Under the pieces are notes generated by a model. It saw only the letters and a list, made by a program, of their open reading frames with translations. It had not been told where the DNA came from and did no database searches. Below are positions 33,796 through 44,007 of a stretch of 64,000 nucleotides of DNA, in pieces. The translations under genes and the position numbers were made by a program. This stretch comes from Tenrec ecaudatus. Its lineage: Eukaryota; Chordata; Mammalia; Afrosoricida; Tenrecidae. Location: assembly GCF_050624435.1 (NCBI RefSeq), contig NC_134531.1, positions 256,198,812 to 256,262,811 on the forward strand, written 5' to 3'. Numbering within the stretch: position 1 is the stretch's first letter; every line of letters begins with the position of its first letter.

Positions 33796-35167
33796 TACAC
33801 CATATGTGACCGGGCAGATATTTAAAATATTGTTTTAGGCATTATAGAAACACATGTCTCATAGCAAAACAAACAGAAGACAACCTGCTTTCCAGAAATG
33901 AAGACTATGTGAAGCATATATTCATTAAGCCCAAAGACAGAAGACTTCAGTATGCATTTTAACTGTATAACTGAAAGTGAAATTTCTAACACCTATCCCG
34001 ATAAACAACTTTATGAAAACTGAAGTAATTAAAACACTCAGTGATTTAATTATACTTATAAAATAATACTTATAAAAAGAACATTCAAAATATAAACTGA
34101 TGTAGTATAATGGACAAATATTATGCCAAGAACTAAAATTTAAACAAGGTAGTGTGCTATTTTGATAACAAAGATTCAGCTGACTCCAAAGATCTTTCAT
34201 ATCACATAGTATGTATGCGACTTGGATAATGAGGAAGGAACACGGATGAAGAATGTATGCATTGATATTGTTAGGTTGACTCAGAAAGATCAGAGTTGGA
34301 AATCCCATGAAATGCAAAGAAATTCCCCTGTAGCACACCTGTAGCGCATTGAAGGAGATGGAATGCTCCTTTAGACAAAGCTGTAATGTCCTAGGAAGAG
34401 GAGGACTGCTACTCTAAACCTGTGGGAGTGGAAGTCATTGTATTGTGGTTCAAATATCTTGCTTTTAAATATTCCCAATATTAAGTAACTTAAGACCATC
34501 ATATATTTAACACTTTCATCTCTTTTTGGTTTTAAAGACAGGTCTTAGGTCAGCAGGCATCACTCTGCTGTAGTGCATGAGTGCTATGGAGCCTTGTGCC
34601 CTATGTTATTGCTTTTTAAAACAATATTTAGCACTTAAGATTTTAATATACATAACCAGATTATACTATAAACATGCATGGGTTAAAGAATAAAACTTCA
34701 GGAAGGAAATAAACAAGCACTTTTTAAGTAGGGACTATTGCTCAATATTTGCATGTACACTTGTTTCTATATTATTTTCTCAACGTATTTTAAAATATGA
34801 AACTGCTTTTAATACAATAATCAGAATGCTGGCTTGACATCTAAAAGAAATATCTATAGAGAGTGAGTACATTTATAAAAGTTGCAGGTTATCCATTTTA
34901 TCAGTGACAATTCCTTAAAACTTAAGCAAGTGTTTCATGTATTTATATCCCTATAATCCTGTTCATTGACAATATTTCTGCCAATAGTTTATTAGAAATT
35001 GCTAGAGGAAGGAGTAGACTATAAATACCCAATGAATACATGAAAATTATGTTTGTTTCATATACATGACACCAATAGTTAAAATTACTTGTACTATGGA
35101 TTTAAGTAAGGACTATGTATAATTTTGAATGTAAACATATCATTGTTTTAAACAACTAGTACCTCCT
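33796..35167. other. AT-rich non-coding stretch
   Basis: Nothing recognised. The 137-codon minus frame at 33925-34338 is aromatic- and Leu-rich, as expected of AT-rich non-coding DNA, and lacks motifs. Confidence 0.4.
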
Positions 35168-35360
35168 TGTAAATTCTCATTAAACTCTTACTGCAGCTGA
35201 GTCAGTGCTGACCCATAGAGACCCCATGTGGCTGTCTGGACTGTAACTGTTGACAGAAGTGGAAACCCCAGTTTCTTTCCCAGGGAGCTGCCGGTGGTTT
35301 CAGATTGCTGACTGTGTGCACCGCCACCCACTGGGCTACCATGATACCCCGAGGGCTCCT
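35168..35360 (-). mobile_element. AfroSINE, antisense
   Basis: The plus strand reads 'gctgagtcagtgctgacccatagagaccccatgtgg', 'agaagtggaaaccccagtttctttcccagggagctgccggtggtttcagattgctgac' and 'ccacccactgggctacca'. This is the reverse complement of an AfroSINE from its 'ctatgagtcggaatcgac' end to its tRNA head. Confidence 0.75.
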
Positions 35361-35784
35361 GTCTCATTAATTTACAATGGCAAGTCTGTCTGGGCTGTGA
35401 ATTATGTATACATTTATATATGCATATCAATGGTTTTGATATTTATTAAACTCTTTCAGGTTTTTAAAAAAAATAAGACGAAATTGCGTACAAGAAATAA
35501 ACACTTTATAGGAAATAGACATTATATCTGAAATTATACCGACTGTTGCATACAAAGGATATATTCACAATTATACATTTCATACAATTTAAAAGAACCA
35601 CACACTTGATGATATGTTTAGCCCCTAAAATTTAAAGATTTAAAGTCCTTAAAAATGAGGATAGACTGCCATGCACGGGTCTTTCAATACACTGAAGGAA
35701 CAGATAAAAATGCAACAGGACTTTGATACAACATTTGTCAGGATTTTCAAGACCCTCAGGTCTTTCTTTTACCTGATAACACAC
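35361..35784. other. Short AT-rich stretch
   Basis: Nothing recognised between the SINE and the microsatellite. Confidence 0.35.

Positions 35785-35847
<63 letters not shown>
35785..35847. repeat. (GATA)n microsatellite
   Basis: About 15 uninterrupted GATA units. The minus frame that reads through it as repeated Ser-Ile-Tyr-Leu is an artefact of the repeat. Confidence 0.95.
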
Positions 35848-35904
35848 TTCCCTATGCAGAACTGAAGGAAACACTGCCTGATACTGCAAAGTTGCTGTTA
35901 GTTT

Positions 35905-36345
35905 TTAGTTCACTGTTGTAGCCACTGTGTCACATCATCACATCATCTTGTTAAAGTTTTCATCCTTTTCATTGACTATTTACTAAAAACGATTCTCTTC
36001 TCCGGGGATTTCCCTTCCTGATAACATGTTCAGATTTAATGAGATGCAGTCTGCCGTATGAACCTCTAAGGAATATTTGGCTATGCTTCCTCTGAGATAT
36101 CATTGTTCTTTAAAAAGCAGTCCGTGGTATATTTAAGAGTCTTCACAGGTACAATTATAACAGTGGTCAATGATTCTTTACTGTTACTACTTACTGACTC
36201 GCTTTCACATTCAGTAGATGTTTAGAAATACCAAAGCTTAGTCACAGGTTTTGATGATACCACAGTCTCCCTAATATTGTCCCAATTCTTTGATTATTTG
36301 CTTATCATACAGAATGGATGATTACAAAGAAATTATGCAACCCTA
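35905..36345 (-). mobile_element. RTE LINE 3' end, antisense
   Basis: The plus strand reads 'gttgtagccactgtgtcacatcat', 'tgataacatgttcagatttaatgagatgcagtctgcc', 'cctctaaggaatatttgg', 'gcagtccgtggtatatttaagagtcttc' and 'atgataccacagtc', matching the reverse complement of the RTE 3' third. The terminal 'gtcggaac' end is missing. Confidence 0.7.
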
Positions 36346-36375
36346 AGTACATTGCTTTTATTTTATTTATTTACT

Positions 36376-36928
36376 TTTAAACATTTTATTGGGGGCTCAT
36401 ACAACTCTTATCACAATCCATGCATATACATACATCAATTGTATAAAGCACATCTGTACATTCTTTGCCCTAATCATTTTCTTTTTTTTTCTCTTTTCTT
36501 TTTTACATTTTATTAGGGGTTCATACAACTCTTATGGCAATCCATACATATACATACATCAATTGTATGAAGCACATCTGCAATTGTATAAAGCACACCT
36601 GCCCCAATCATTCTCAAAGAATTTGCTCTCCACTTAAGCCCTTTGCATCAGGTCCTCTTTTTTTTCCCTCCTCCCTCCCCGCTCCCCCTTTCCTCATGTG
36701 CCCTTGGTAATTTATACATTGTTATTTTGTCATATCTTGCCCTATCTGGGGTCTCCCTTCCCCCACTTCTCTGCCGTCCATCTCCCAGGGAGGAGGTCAC
36801 ATGTGGATCCTTGTAATCAGTTCCCCCTTTCCAACCCACTCACCCTCCACTCTCCCAGCATCGCCCAGGGAATCCAGGGTGGATGATACCTTCAGGACCA
36901 AGGGTGTGAGGGGCGATGCTGGGAGAGT
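36376..36928 (-). mobile_element. L1-type 3'UTR copy A5, antisense, doubled end and inverted tip
   Basis: Two successive 3' ends are seen on the minus strand. One is at 36376-36480 ('cattttattgggggctcatacaactcttatcacaatcc') and a second starts at about 36503, running to 36865. From 36866 the orientation flips: 'cagggaatccagggtggatgataccttcaggaccaagggtgtgag' is plus-strand family sequence. The flip creates a 16-bp perfect inverted repeat, 36850-36865 with 36912-36927. This fits a small 5' inversion made during L1 integration. Confidence 0.75.
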
Positions 36929-36965
36929 ACATTGCTTTTAAATGAAACTATGCAGTATCATCTTG

Positions 36966-37524
36966 TGTCTTAGGTTGGGTTTTCTAGAGAAGCAAAGCCA
37001 AAGAATCTAATGGTTAACACAGTTGTAGAAACATGAAAGTTCTGAGCTAGTGGCTCAGAGATCAAGTCAGAGCCTCCCCTTGAATTGTATACCCAAAGGT
37101 ACTTGAGATCCCAAGATCTGCAGGTCAAATGGCAAGCTTTTGGATACAGAGGTTAATCAATTCAAGGGTAGTAGGTAAGATGGAAGTTGAATCATAATAC
37201 CCAGGTTTGTCAAGTAATATAGCAAGCCACTGGAATGCCTCTAAAGAACCAGAGGTCAGAAGAAGAGCCCATTGTGGGACACAGACCCAGCAAAATGTAG
37301 CCTTTATATTGGAATGAGGGACACCCCAAGGAAACGAACTTTAAATTGATTGAATCAAGTCTTTGATCTGAGTAAGGTTGCCACATCCCACTAATATTTT
37401 TATGAGTAATTGACTGCTCTTAGCAGATCCCATTATGGAACGATTACTCCATGTTAAAGCTTGAAATGTAAGGTTACTAAGCCTCAGCTGCCAAACTGCT
37501 GAGAATTCTGGGCCAAGTAACACA
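36966..37524 (-). mobile_element. Solo ERVL-type LTR, antisense
   Basis: On the minus strand it starts TGTGTTACTTGGCCC (37524) and ends CCCAACCTAAGACA (36966), giving TG...CA ends and 559 bp. 'gggttttctagagaagcaaag' on the plus strand is the reverse complement of the LTR end 'ctttgtttctctagtctaccc' at 23850. No target duplication is evident. Confidence 0.6.
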
Positions 37525-37599
37525 AAACCTTCACTCTCACACTTCGCTTTGCGTGAATGCCTGCCTCTGGGTCTGCGTGTAAGAATTGTACTCCTTTTG

Positions 37600-37670
37600 A
37601 GCTCTCAGTCTTCACAATGCTATCCATAGTTTGTTATGATCCACTGTGAAAATATAGCTGACAAAGATGA
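37600..37670 (-). mobile_element. RTE RT fragment, antisense
   Basis: 'ttcacaatgctatccatagtttgttatgatccact' matches the reverse complement of the RTE RT palm region. It is short. It may belong with the fragment at 38685-38850, which is the next part of the same domain. Confidence 0.5.
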
Positions 37671-38684
37671 AAAGAACACTGGTCTCAATAAAGTGTAAAT
37701 TAGCCATGACCCAAATGTCCAACTTTTCCAAAAGATAATAGCATCTATTTTTTTATATTAACAACCACTGGTTCTCCCCACTGTATATTTTCTCAAACAA
37801 GATTCCTCAATTTCCGAAAACATCTCAAAGGACTCCTTTGCCAGTGGCAAATCCCAAAAGCGAAGTACAGATTAAGCATCTGTTTGGATGATCCCTTTAT
37901 TTGCACAAAATATTCACTGTTGACTCACAAAGTTGTGGTAACTAGCACATCAGATTAGGCTGTGATCTCGTGTACCCGGCACAGAGGTCAGGTGGAAGCA
38001 ATTCAGAAGAAAAATAGAGAGCAACGGTGGGAACTTTGTCAAAGCTGCTCAGCAGAGCAACAGAAATGTAAAATTTCTGAAAGTGAAAGTAGTTCTCTCT
38101 TATCCACTCACAAAGAGCATATTGGAAATCTCATCAATATGGAGAATGGACTCCAGTGTCCACAATATTTTTGGATAGTAACTAGCGTCTGATTAAAGTT
38201 TGTCACTGATGTTTCAGCACTAGTCTTTTAATCCATGTTCAGTTGGGAAGGAGAGGTCAAAATGGTGATATCCTGTCCATGTCCAGGTTTTGATTGAATT
38301 CCACTAAAATAATGCATTATTTTTTGTTTGTATTTTTGCCTGCTATTGTTAAAAAGTTGGGTAGAGGACACATTGACTATTTCTGCCCATCTTCTGTGGG
38401 CCAAATCTAATCTAAGCCAGTTAAAGACCCCAAGCCTCCTCCTTTTCTCAATAAATCAGGCAGTTGAAGGTTTAACTATTGAGCAAAAAGCTTAAACTTA
38501 AAAAGTGTTCTTTGCTAAATACAGATTCTAATGAGATATGTAAAGGCTAGGATTTACAGCATACTGCAAAGTAGCAAACTAAAAAGGCTATATAAAAATC
38601 AACTAAATCACCCCCACAAAATTAAATATTTTGCTTATTTTATAAAATATAACTATATATCTTCCTAGTATTTTTCTTTATGTT
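37671..38684. other. Unrecognised stretch between two RTE pieces
   Basis: About 1 kb separates two neighbouring parts of an antisense RTE RT and may be an insertion. It contains a 76-codon plus frame (37962-38192) with a charged composition (RHRGQVEAIQKKNREQRWEL) that I do not recognise. Confidence 0.4.
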
Positions 38685-38850
38685 AAGACCCATCTGAAAT
38701 CAGTATCTTTGGTTCCATACACTCTCCTCTGATCCGGCTTGAATTTCTGGCAGTGCCCTGTATACTGCTATACCTGTTTGTGATTATTTTTGCATGTTTT
38801 ACTTGCAAGTTATATTAATGATATCAAGGCACATCTATTTTTAGCAAAAA
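38685..38850 (-). mobile_element. RTE RT fragment, antisense
   Basis: 'acccatctgaaatcagtatctttggttcc', 'ctctgatccggcttgaatttctggcagtgccctgtatactgc' and 'attaatgatatcaagg' follow the reverse complement of the RTE RT. The same blocks occur antisense at 51530-51640. Confidence 0.7.
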
Positions 38851-39229
38851 ATTGTTCTATAAAGAGAACAATAACAATAGCGAGGTACACTCATCTTAGA
38901 ATTGTCAAACATTTGAGATAAAAAGATAGCATTCACTCAAGGACAAAGTTCAGAAGGTTTAGAAGAACGAAAGGAACCAAAATAAAAGGAAGAAGTGGGA
39001 TAAGTGATGTTAGGTTGTGGAGATTGCAAGAAGTAAGAATTGCCTTGCTGAATGGAAAATCAATCTATTCGATCAAACTTCATACAGTTCACAATTGCAA
39101 ACTTAATAAAAAGTGTTATGTCCATTTCAGTAGCTATTGCATCAATGGCAATTCTGTAATTTTCTTCCACCAGTTTCTGCATTTCAGCTACAGTTTCTTC
39201 TTCTTCAAGGTTAAGAGTATTCTCTCCCA

Positions 39230-39640
39230 CTGATATGTATTTTTCAGAGTGGTGTATTAAAGTCACCAACTATAATTATTGAGCCTGTGATCTCTTTTTT
39301 TCATCTTTTGGAGTGTTTGATTTATGAATTTCACAAGTCTCTCATTAGGTGCATATATGTTTATTATGCTCACTGATTCTTGGTCTATTGTTCCTTTGAG
39401 CATTATTTAGTGCCCTTCCTTGTCTCCTGTATCTTGAGGTTAATTTGGTCAGATATTAAGATCGCTACCCCCTGCTTTATTTTCATTACCCTTTGCTTGA
39501 TATATTTTTCTCCAATCTTTAATTCTCAACCTGTTTTTGTCTACAAGCTTCAGATGAGTCTCCTAGAGGCAGCAGATCAATGGGTTTTGTTTCCTGACAC
39601 AGTCTGTTAGCATCTGCCTTTTAAAGCTTGAGTTCAGACC
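39230..39640 (-). pseudogene. L1 ORF2 endonuclease remnant
   Basis: On the minus strand QETH-like sequence (Q-E-T-H-L-K corresponds to the catalytic Glu region) is followed by IKDWRKIYQAKGN, DKEGH and IINIYAPNERL, then a decayed 'VGDFNTPL' block near 39250-39270. This is the AP-type endonuclease that nicks target DNA at TT/AAAA. The reverse transcriptase is absent. Stops interrupt the frame. Confidence 0.75.
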
Positions 39641-39949
39641 AATGCTATTCAGTGTTATATCCATCTGTGGACTCTGTGATTTCTTCTTGTACATTTTGGG
39701 TTGGATATTTTCCTATCTACCTATCTGATCCGTTTATGTTGTGTATGTGGTTTGTGTTTGCCTTCTTTTCACTATTGAGTGGATGCTATCCTGGGGCTAT
39801 TTCCTCTTTGTCGCTCTATGGGTGGAGTTGTGCTATGTGATTGTCTCTTATTTGCACTTCGGTGAGTGTTGAACCTCTGCCTATATTGGATCGGCAAGGA
39901 TCTTTTGTAGGGCTGGGTTTCTTTTTATGTATATTTTGAGGTTGTCCTT

Positions 39950-40665
39950 ATGTGTGAAGGCTATTATTTATCCATCTATCTTAATAGATAATTTGATTGG
40001 GTAAAGTATTCTTGGGTTTGCATTGTTTTCCTTCAATTTTTGGAATATGTTACTCCTTTCCCTTCTTCATCGTTTCCACTGATAGAGCTGAACATACTCT
40101 TATTGGTGTACCTTTGTATGTGACTGTTTGCTTTTCCCTACCTGCTTTTATGACCTTCTCCTTTTCCTCATGGTTGGGTAATTTGACAATTATGTGTCTT
40201 GGTGACTTCTTCGTTGGATTCAGTATGACTGCTGTTCTTCCTGCCTCTTGAATGGTTGCCTGATTTTCATTTATTAAGCTGGGGAAGTTTTCCTCTTAAG
40301 AATTCCCTTGCTATTTTCATTGTTTACTTCTTTGTTGTGTTTGTTCCGGTAGTCAAATTATTCTAATATTGTTTCTTTTCATAACATCAGACATGTCTTT
40401 CAAGTTCTCTTCAGTTAATTTGATTGTCTTATTTGACTGCTTTTCCCATTTGCTGAGGTCTGCTTGGTTATCCTCTAGGTCGCTGGTGCGATTCTCTGCC
40501 TTCTCAAGCTTATTGGCACGGTCTGTCAATTTGTCACTGGATTTGGTTATTTCATCACTTAACTCTTGTATTTCCCTTTGGTGCATTGCCTTTATCTCCT
40601 CTTTTATTTCAACTTTTTCCTGTATTTGTTCCCTCATATCCTTTATGACTTCAAGCATCATTTTG
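39950..40665 (-). pseudogene. L1 ORF1 remnant (coiled coil, RRM, C-terminal domain)
   Basis: The frame 40353-40661 (102 residues) is an acidic/basic coiled coil (ADLSKWEKQSNK, ENRTSDLEDN) ending in RNNIRII, the start of the L1 ORF1p RNA-recognition motif. A TGA follows where family members have Gly-(Val/Leu)-Pro-Glu. Beyond it the sequence continues as RRM and C-terminal domain: ENFPSLINEN, TKKSPRHIIVKLPN, EKVIKAGREKQTVTYKGTPI. ORF1p binds L1 RNA as a trimer in the retrotransposition particle. At least one nonsense codon makes this copy defective. Confidence 0.8.
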
Positions 40666-41220
40666 AAAATTTACTTTTGTGACAGGCCAATATCTGCTTC
40701 TTTTATGATCATTGTTAGGTTTATGACTTCTTACAGCCTTGTCTTCTGTTTCTCCTGCTTTTTGTTAAAGCTGTTAGAACTGGTTGCTGTTTACGTGTTG
40801 TTTTAGAGGAGCCTGGAGCCATCTTCCTGAGTTGAAGAGCCCTGGGCTTTCACTTGGTGGAGTCATATGAGAACTTCTATGAACTACCTGCCAGTTGCTG
40901 CACTGAGGGGTCAGGCTATCGCTATATCCTCTTGTGGTTTCACTCTTATCCTAGCTGTCCAGTATTCCATTACTTGGAATGTGTCTTGGATATTCCTCTC
41001 ATGTGACACTGGTCGGCTTGTTGTGGGCCCACAAAGGTGTCACTTCTCTGGTTGATCTCTAAGTAGGCTTCACAGTTCTTGGGGCAGCTCGGCTGCCCTG
41101 TGGTGTTTTCCTCTGTAACTTGAGTGCTGAGGAGGGTGTATGGGTATACCCTCATTGGTGTAGAGCTCTGTAGCTGGCAGGGGTGTGCAAGGCCTGATAG
41201 CGATTCTCCAAGGGCTATGT

Positions 41221-42617
41221 AACTGAAAGAAATTACTGAAACTCAAATGAAGACTGAGCATAATAGTGGGATAAGAGGAAAGTAAAAGGAAATAGAGGAA
41301 AGAACTAGGTGATAAAGGGTATTTATAAAGGTCTAAAAACTGGAATGTACATATGTAAATATATTTATGTAAGGGTGTGGGGAGACAGATCTATATGCAT
41401 ATATTTATAGGTGTAGTATTAAGGCAGCAGATGGATATTGGGCCTCCACTCAAGCACTTACTCAATACAAGAACATGTTCTATTAAATTGGCATTCCAGG
41501 ATGCACACCTTTCTGACACGATTGCTGAAGAAATATGTGTGCATAAGTAAATGTGGTGAAGAAAGCTGATGATACCCAGCTATCAAAAGATATAGCATCT
41601 GGGGTCTTAAAGGCTTGAAGGTAAACAAGCAGCCATCTAGCTGAGAAACATCAAATCCCACATGGAAGAAGCACACCAGCCTGTCTGACCACAAGGTGTA
41701 GAAGGGACCAGTTTCAGACATCAAAGTACTAAAAATCATATCAGTGGGTGCCCACCTTCCTGATATGATCACTGAAGACAAATGTGTGCATAAGCAAATG
41801 TGGTGAAGAAAGCTAATGTTTCCCGGTTATCAAAAGATATAGCATCTGGGGTCTTAAAGACATGAAGGCAAATAAGCGGCCATCTAGTTGAGAAGCAACA
41901 AAGCCCACGTGGAAGAAGCACACCAGTCTATATGGCCAAGAGCTGTCAAAGGGATCAGGTATCAAGCATCAAAGAACAAAAACTTAAATGTGCGTGCAGA
42001 GTGGAGACTCAAAGTCCATCGCTAGGGAACTGGATACCCCCTTACTGAAGGGTTGTGGGGAGGAGATGAGCCAGTCAGGATGCAGGGTAGCATTGATGAA
42101 ACATATAACTTTCCTCTAGTACTTAATTGCTCACCTCCCCCCCCCCCACAATCATGATCCCAATTCTACCTTACAAATCTTGCTAGACCAGAGGACTGGA
42201 TGTTCATTGGTACAGATAACAACTGGAAACAGGGAATCTAGGACAGATAACTCCTTCAGGACCAGTGGTGAGAGTGGCGATGCCTGGAGGGTGGAGGGAA
42301 TGTGGGGTAGAAAGGGGGAACCAATTATAAGAATCTATGTATAGCCTCCTCCCTGGGGATGGACAGCAGAGAAGAAGGCAGGGAGACATGTCAGACAGTG
42401 TAACATGACAAAATAATAATTATTTGTGAATTATGAAGGGTTCATGAAGTAGGGGACATTGGGGAAGAAGGGGGAAAATGAGCAGTCGATATTAAGGTCT
42501 CAAGTAGAAGGCAAATGTTTTGAGAATGATGATTGCAACAAATGTACATATGTGCTTGACACAATGGATGGATGTGTGGATTGTGATAAGATTTGTATAC
42601 GCCACCAATAAAATGAT
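41221..42617 (+). mobile_element. L1-type 3'UTR copy A4, forward part of the inverted L1
   Basis: It starts 'aaagaaattactgaaactcaaatgaag' and is the longest copy of the family here. It carries the polypyrimidine block with a C-run at 42137-42147, 'gatcccaattctaccttacaaatc', and an end 'gataagatttgtatacgccaccaataaaatg' with an A-rich tail to 42617. It contains a 247-bp internal tandem duplication. The 107-residue minus frame (41458-41781) lies across that repeat and is chance. Confidence 0.85.
41503..41985. repeat. 247-bp tandem duplication within the L1 3'UTR
   Basis: Unit 1 (41503-41749) and unit 2 (41750-41985) both run 'gcacacctt..tga.a.gat..ctgaag...gtgtgcataagyaaatgtggtgaagaaagct', '..tatcaaaagatatagcatctggggtcttaaag' and 'ggaagaagcacaccag'. 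The units differ at roughly one base in eight to ten. Copy A2 (4838-5060) has only one unit. Confidence 0.85.
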
Positions 42618-42756
42618 TTATAAAAAAGGAGCTGATACCAAAGACTGAATTAGTAAATGTTTAGAAACTGATTATGGTAATATATGTACAAATATATTTG
42701 ATACAATTGATGTATGTATGAGCTGTAAGAGCCCCCAATAAAATTATCTTTTTTAA
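42618..42756 (+). mobile_element. Second L1-type 3' end in tandem
   Basis: 'aaggagctgataccaaagactgaattagtaaatgttt' to 'gtatgagctgtaagagcccccaataaaattatc' plus an A-rich tail is another copy of the last 130 bp of the same family, directly after A4 and in the same orientation. Confidence 0.75.
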
Positions 42757-43847
42757 AAAAAAGAGTATTTTCTGTCTTGACTTATCTTGTAGGTTTTCAA
42801 CCTTCACTCGAGAGTGTACTCTTATTCTCTTAGGATATGTATCATGAGAACGCTCAGTTGGGATTATAACTTCTATATTGTCTGGGGTAAGAAAAATTCT
42901 CGCTCCTTATCTTTAGTTCTACTTAGTTCTGGGCACTATCTGTCTTTGATCTTAGACTCCTTGTGCCTTTATAATATATGTTGACACGATGATTTTTTGG
43001 CCGTTCCTTTTGACTTATGCCACCGCATGTCAAAGCTTCATTCAATGCTGATATTGGTTTCTAAACTCTATTTGCTCAGCAGATAGTGGAAACTATCCTA
43101 GTGACTCCTTCGACTGTTATCCCCATGATAGTGCGAGTAGCCATCCCTTTTTGGTAACCAGAGCTACAGGCAGTCTCTTATTACGCAAAAATATGTGAAA
43201 ACTACAAAAAGTCATTAATTAAAACATCTGTAAAACTGTGATTCTTCTGGGAGTCATTGTACCATTTGAATCATACGTTCTGTCCAAGATGACTTTTTAG
43301 GCGACAAGGAAATCTTTATTGAAGATGAACACAACTATCCCTTTATACTTTTACTCTTCATTGGATATATAAGTGAAGAACTGATCTTGGAAATTCAAAC
43401 ACATTTCCTGGTTTCTCAGATCCATTTGGGGTATTTAGAGTCTTTGAACGTTGTCTCTTTTGTGCTTTTTAAATAATTGTTGTCCCAATGACCTCTTTGG
43501 CTCACTGCTTGTGACACTCATGCTGTCATTCATCAAACCTAAATTCAATGCTGATTTTTTCAATATAAACTCTATGTGTCCGGAATATAATTTGATGTTT
43601 GATAAGAGTTCCCCTTTAATCTAATGGGGTTGTTTGAAGTATCCTGTAAAGAATCCTTAAAGTGTCTAGGTTTGAGGGAAGCCTCACTACTAAGCAGGGA
43701 TCCATATTATTCCTTGGGTTGCGTACTTATGAACGTTCTGTTCCACATCATTGATATAACAGGATGATATTTAATTAGAGGAAAATGCCAAGAGCGAAAC
43801 TGTCATTTTGTACGAACTTTCCTGTTGCTGTGGGATAAATGAGTTAC
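42757..43847. other. Non-coding stretch with a diverged internal repeat
   Basis: A block of about 130 bp at 42945-43078 is repeated at 43441-43580 with strong divergence ('ttcattcaatgctgatattggtttctaaactctatttg' versus 'taaattcaatgctgattttttcaatataaactctatgtg'). The sequence is not otherwise recognised. Confidence 0.5.
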
Positions 43848-44007
43848 CTGAAAGGAACTTCTTCGTTTCGTGTAGGCGGTGGCCCGGTTCTGATGAAGAG
43901 TTCCTATGATGCTGCTTTCCGACCTGCTCCTACGTACGCCCAGTGATGTAAGGCAAGCTGTGGTGCTTTTCTCGTCTATTTTTACGCCCGAGAGATGTCT
44001 AGAATGG
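43848..44007 (-). CDS. Candidate internal coding exon of an unidentified gene
   Basis: On the minus strand a 160-bp segment is preceded by an AG ('ggtatatcag') and followed by a GT donor (TTTCAG/GTAACT). It is open throughout in one frame (1 + 53 codons). Translation in 20-residue pieces: HSRHLSGVKIDEKSTTACLT, SLGVRRSRSESSIIGTLHQN, RATAYTKRRSSFQ. It has basophilic kinase-like sites (RRSRSES, KRRSSF). About a dozen CpGs survive in 200 bp where the neighbourhood has almost none, which argues for selection or recent arrival. I do not recognise the protein. The acceptor's pyrimidine tract is weak. No second exon was found. The alternative is a retrocopy fragment. Confidence 0.4.

Larger units (their letters stand above)
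39100..41220 (-). mobile_element. L1 5' half in inverted orientation
   Basis: Read on the minus strand from 41220 down, this contains a GC-richer 5'UTR-like part (41220-40700), ORF1 (about 40665-39950), and the start of ORF2 with the endonuclease (about 39620-39230). It abuts, at 41220/41221, the plus-strand 3'UTR of the same kind of element. The order and orientations are those of an L1 insertion with a 5' inversion (twin priming) and loss of most of ORF2. The lower boundary is uncertain: 39060-39230 encodes a 69-residue minus frame rich in Glu that I could not align to L1. Confidence 0.75.

Noticed and set aside
33925-34338. 137-residue minus-strand frame
   Set aside because: Composition (Cys/Phe/Leu/Ile/Tyr-rich) is that of AT-rich non-coding DNA. 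There are no domain, signal or splice features.
39060-39269. Glu-rich 69-residue minus frame considered as part of L1 ORF2
   Set aside because: It overlaps the endonuclease block in another frame and could not be aligned to L1 proteins. It is left unassigned.
40369-40806. 145-residue plus-strand Ser/Phe-rich frame
   Set aside because: It is the antisense shadow of the L1 ORF1 coiled coil on the minus strand.
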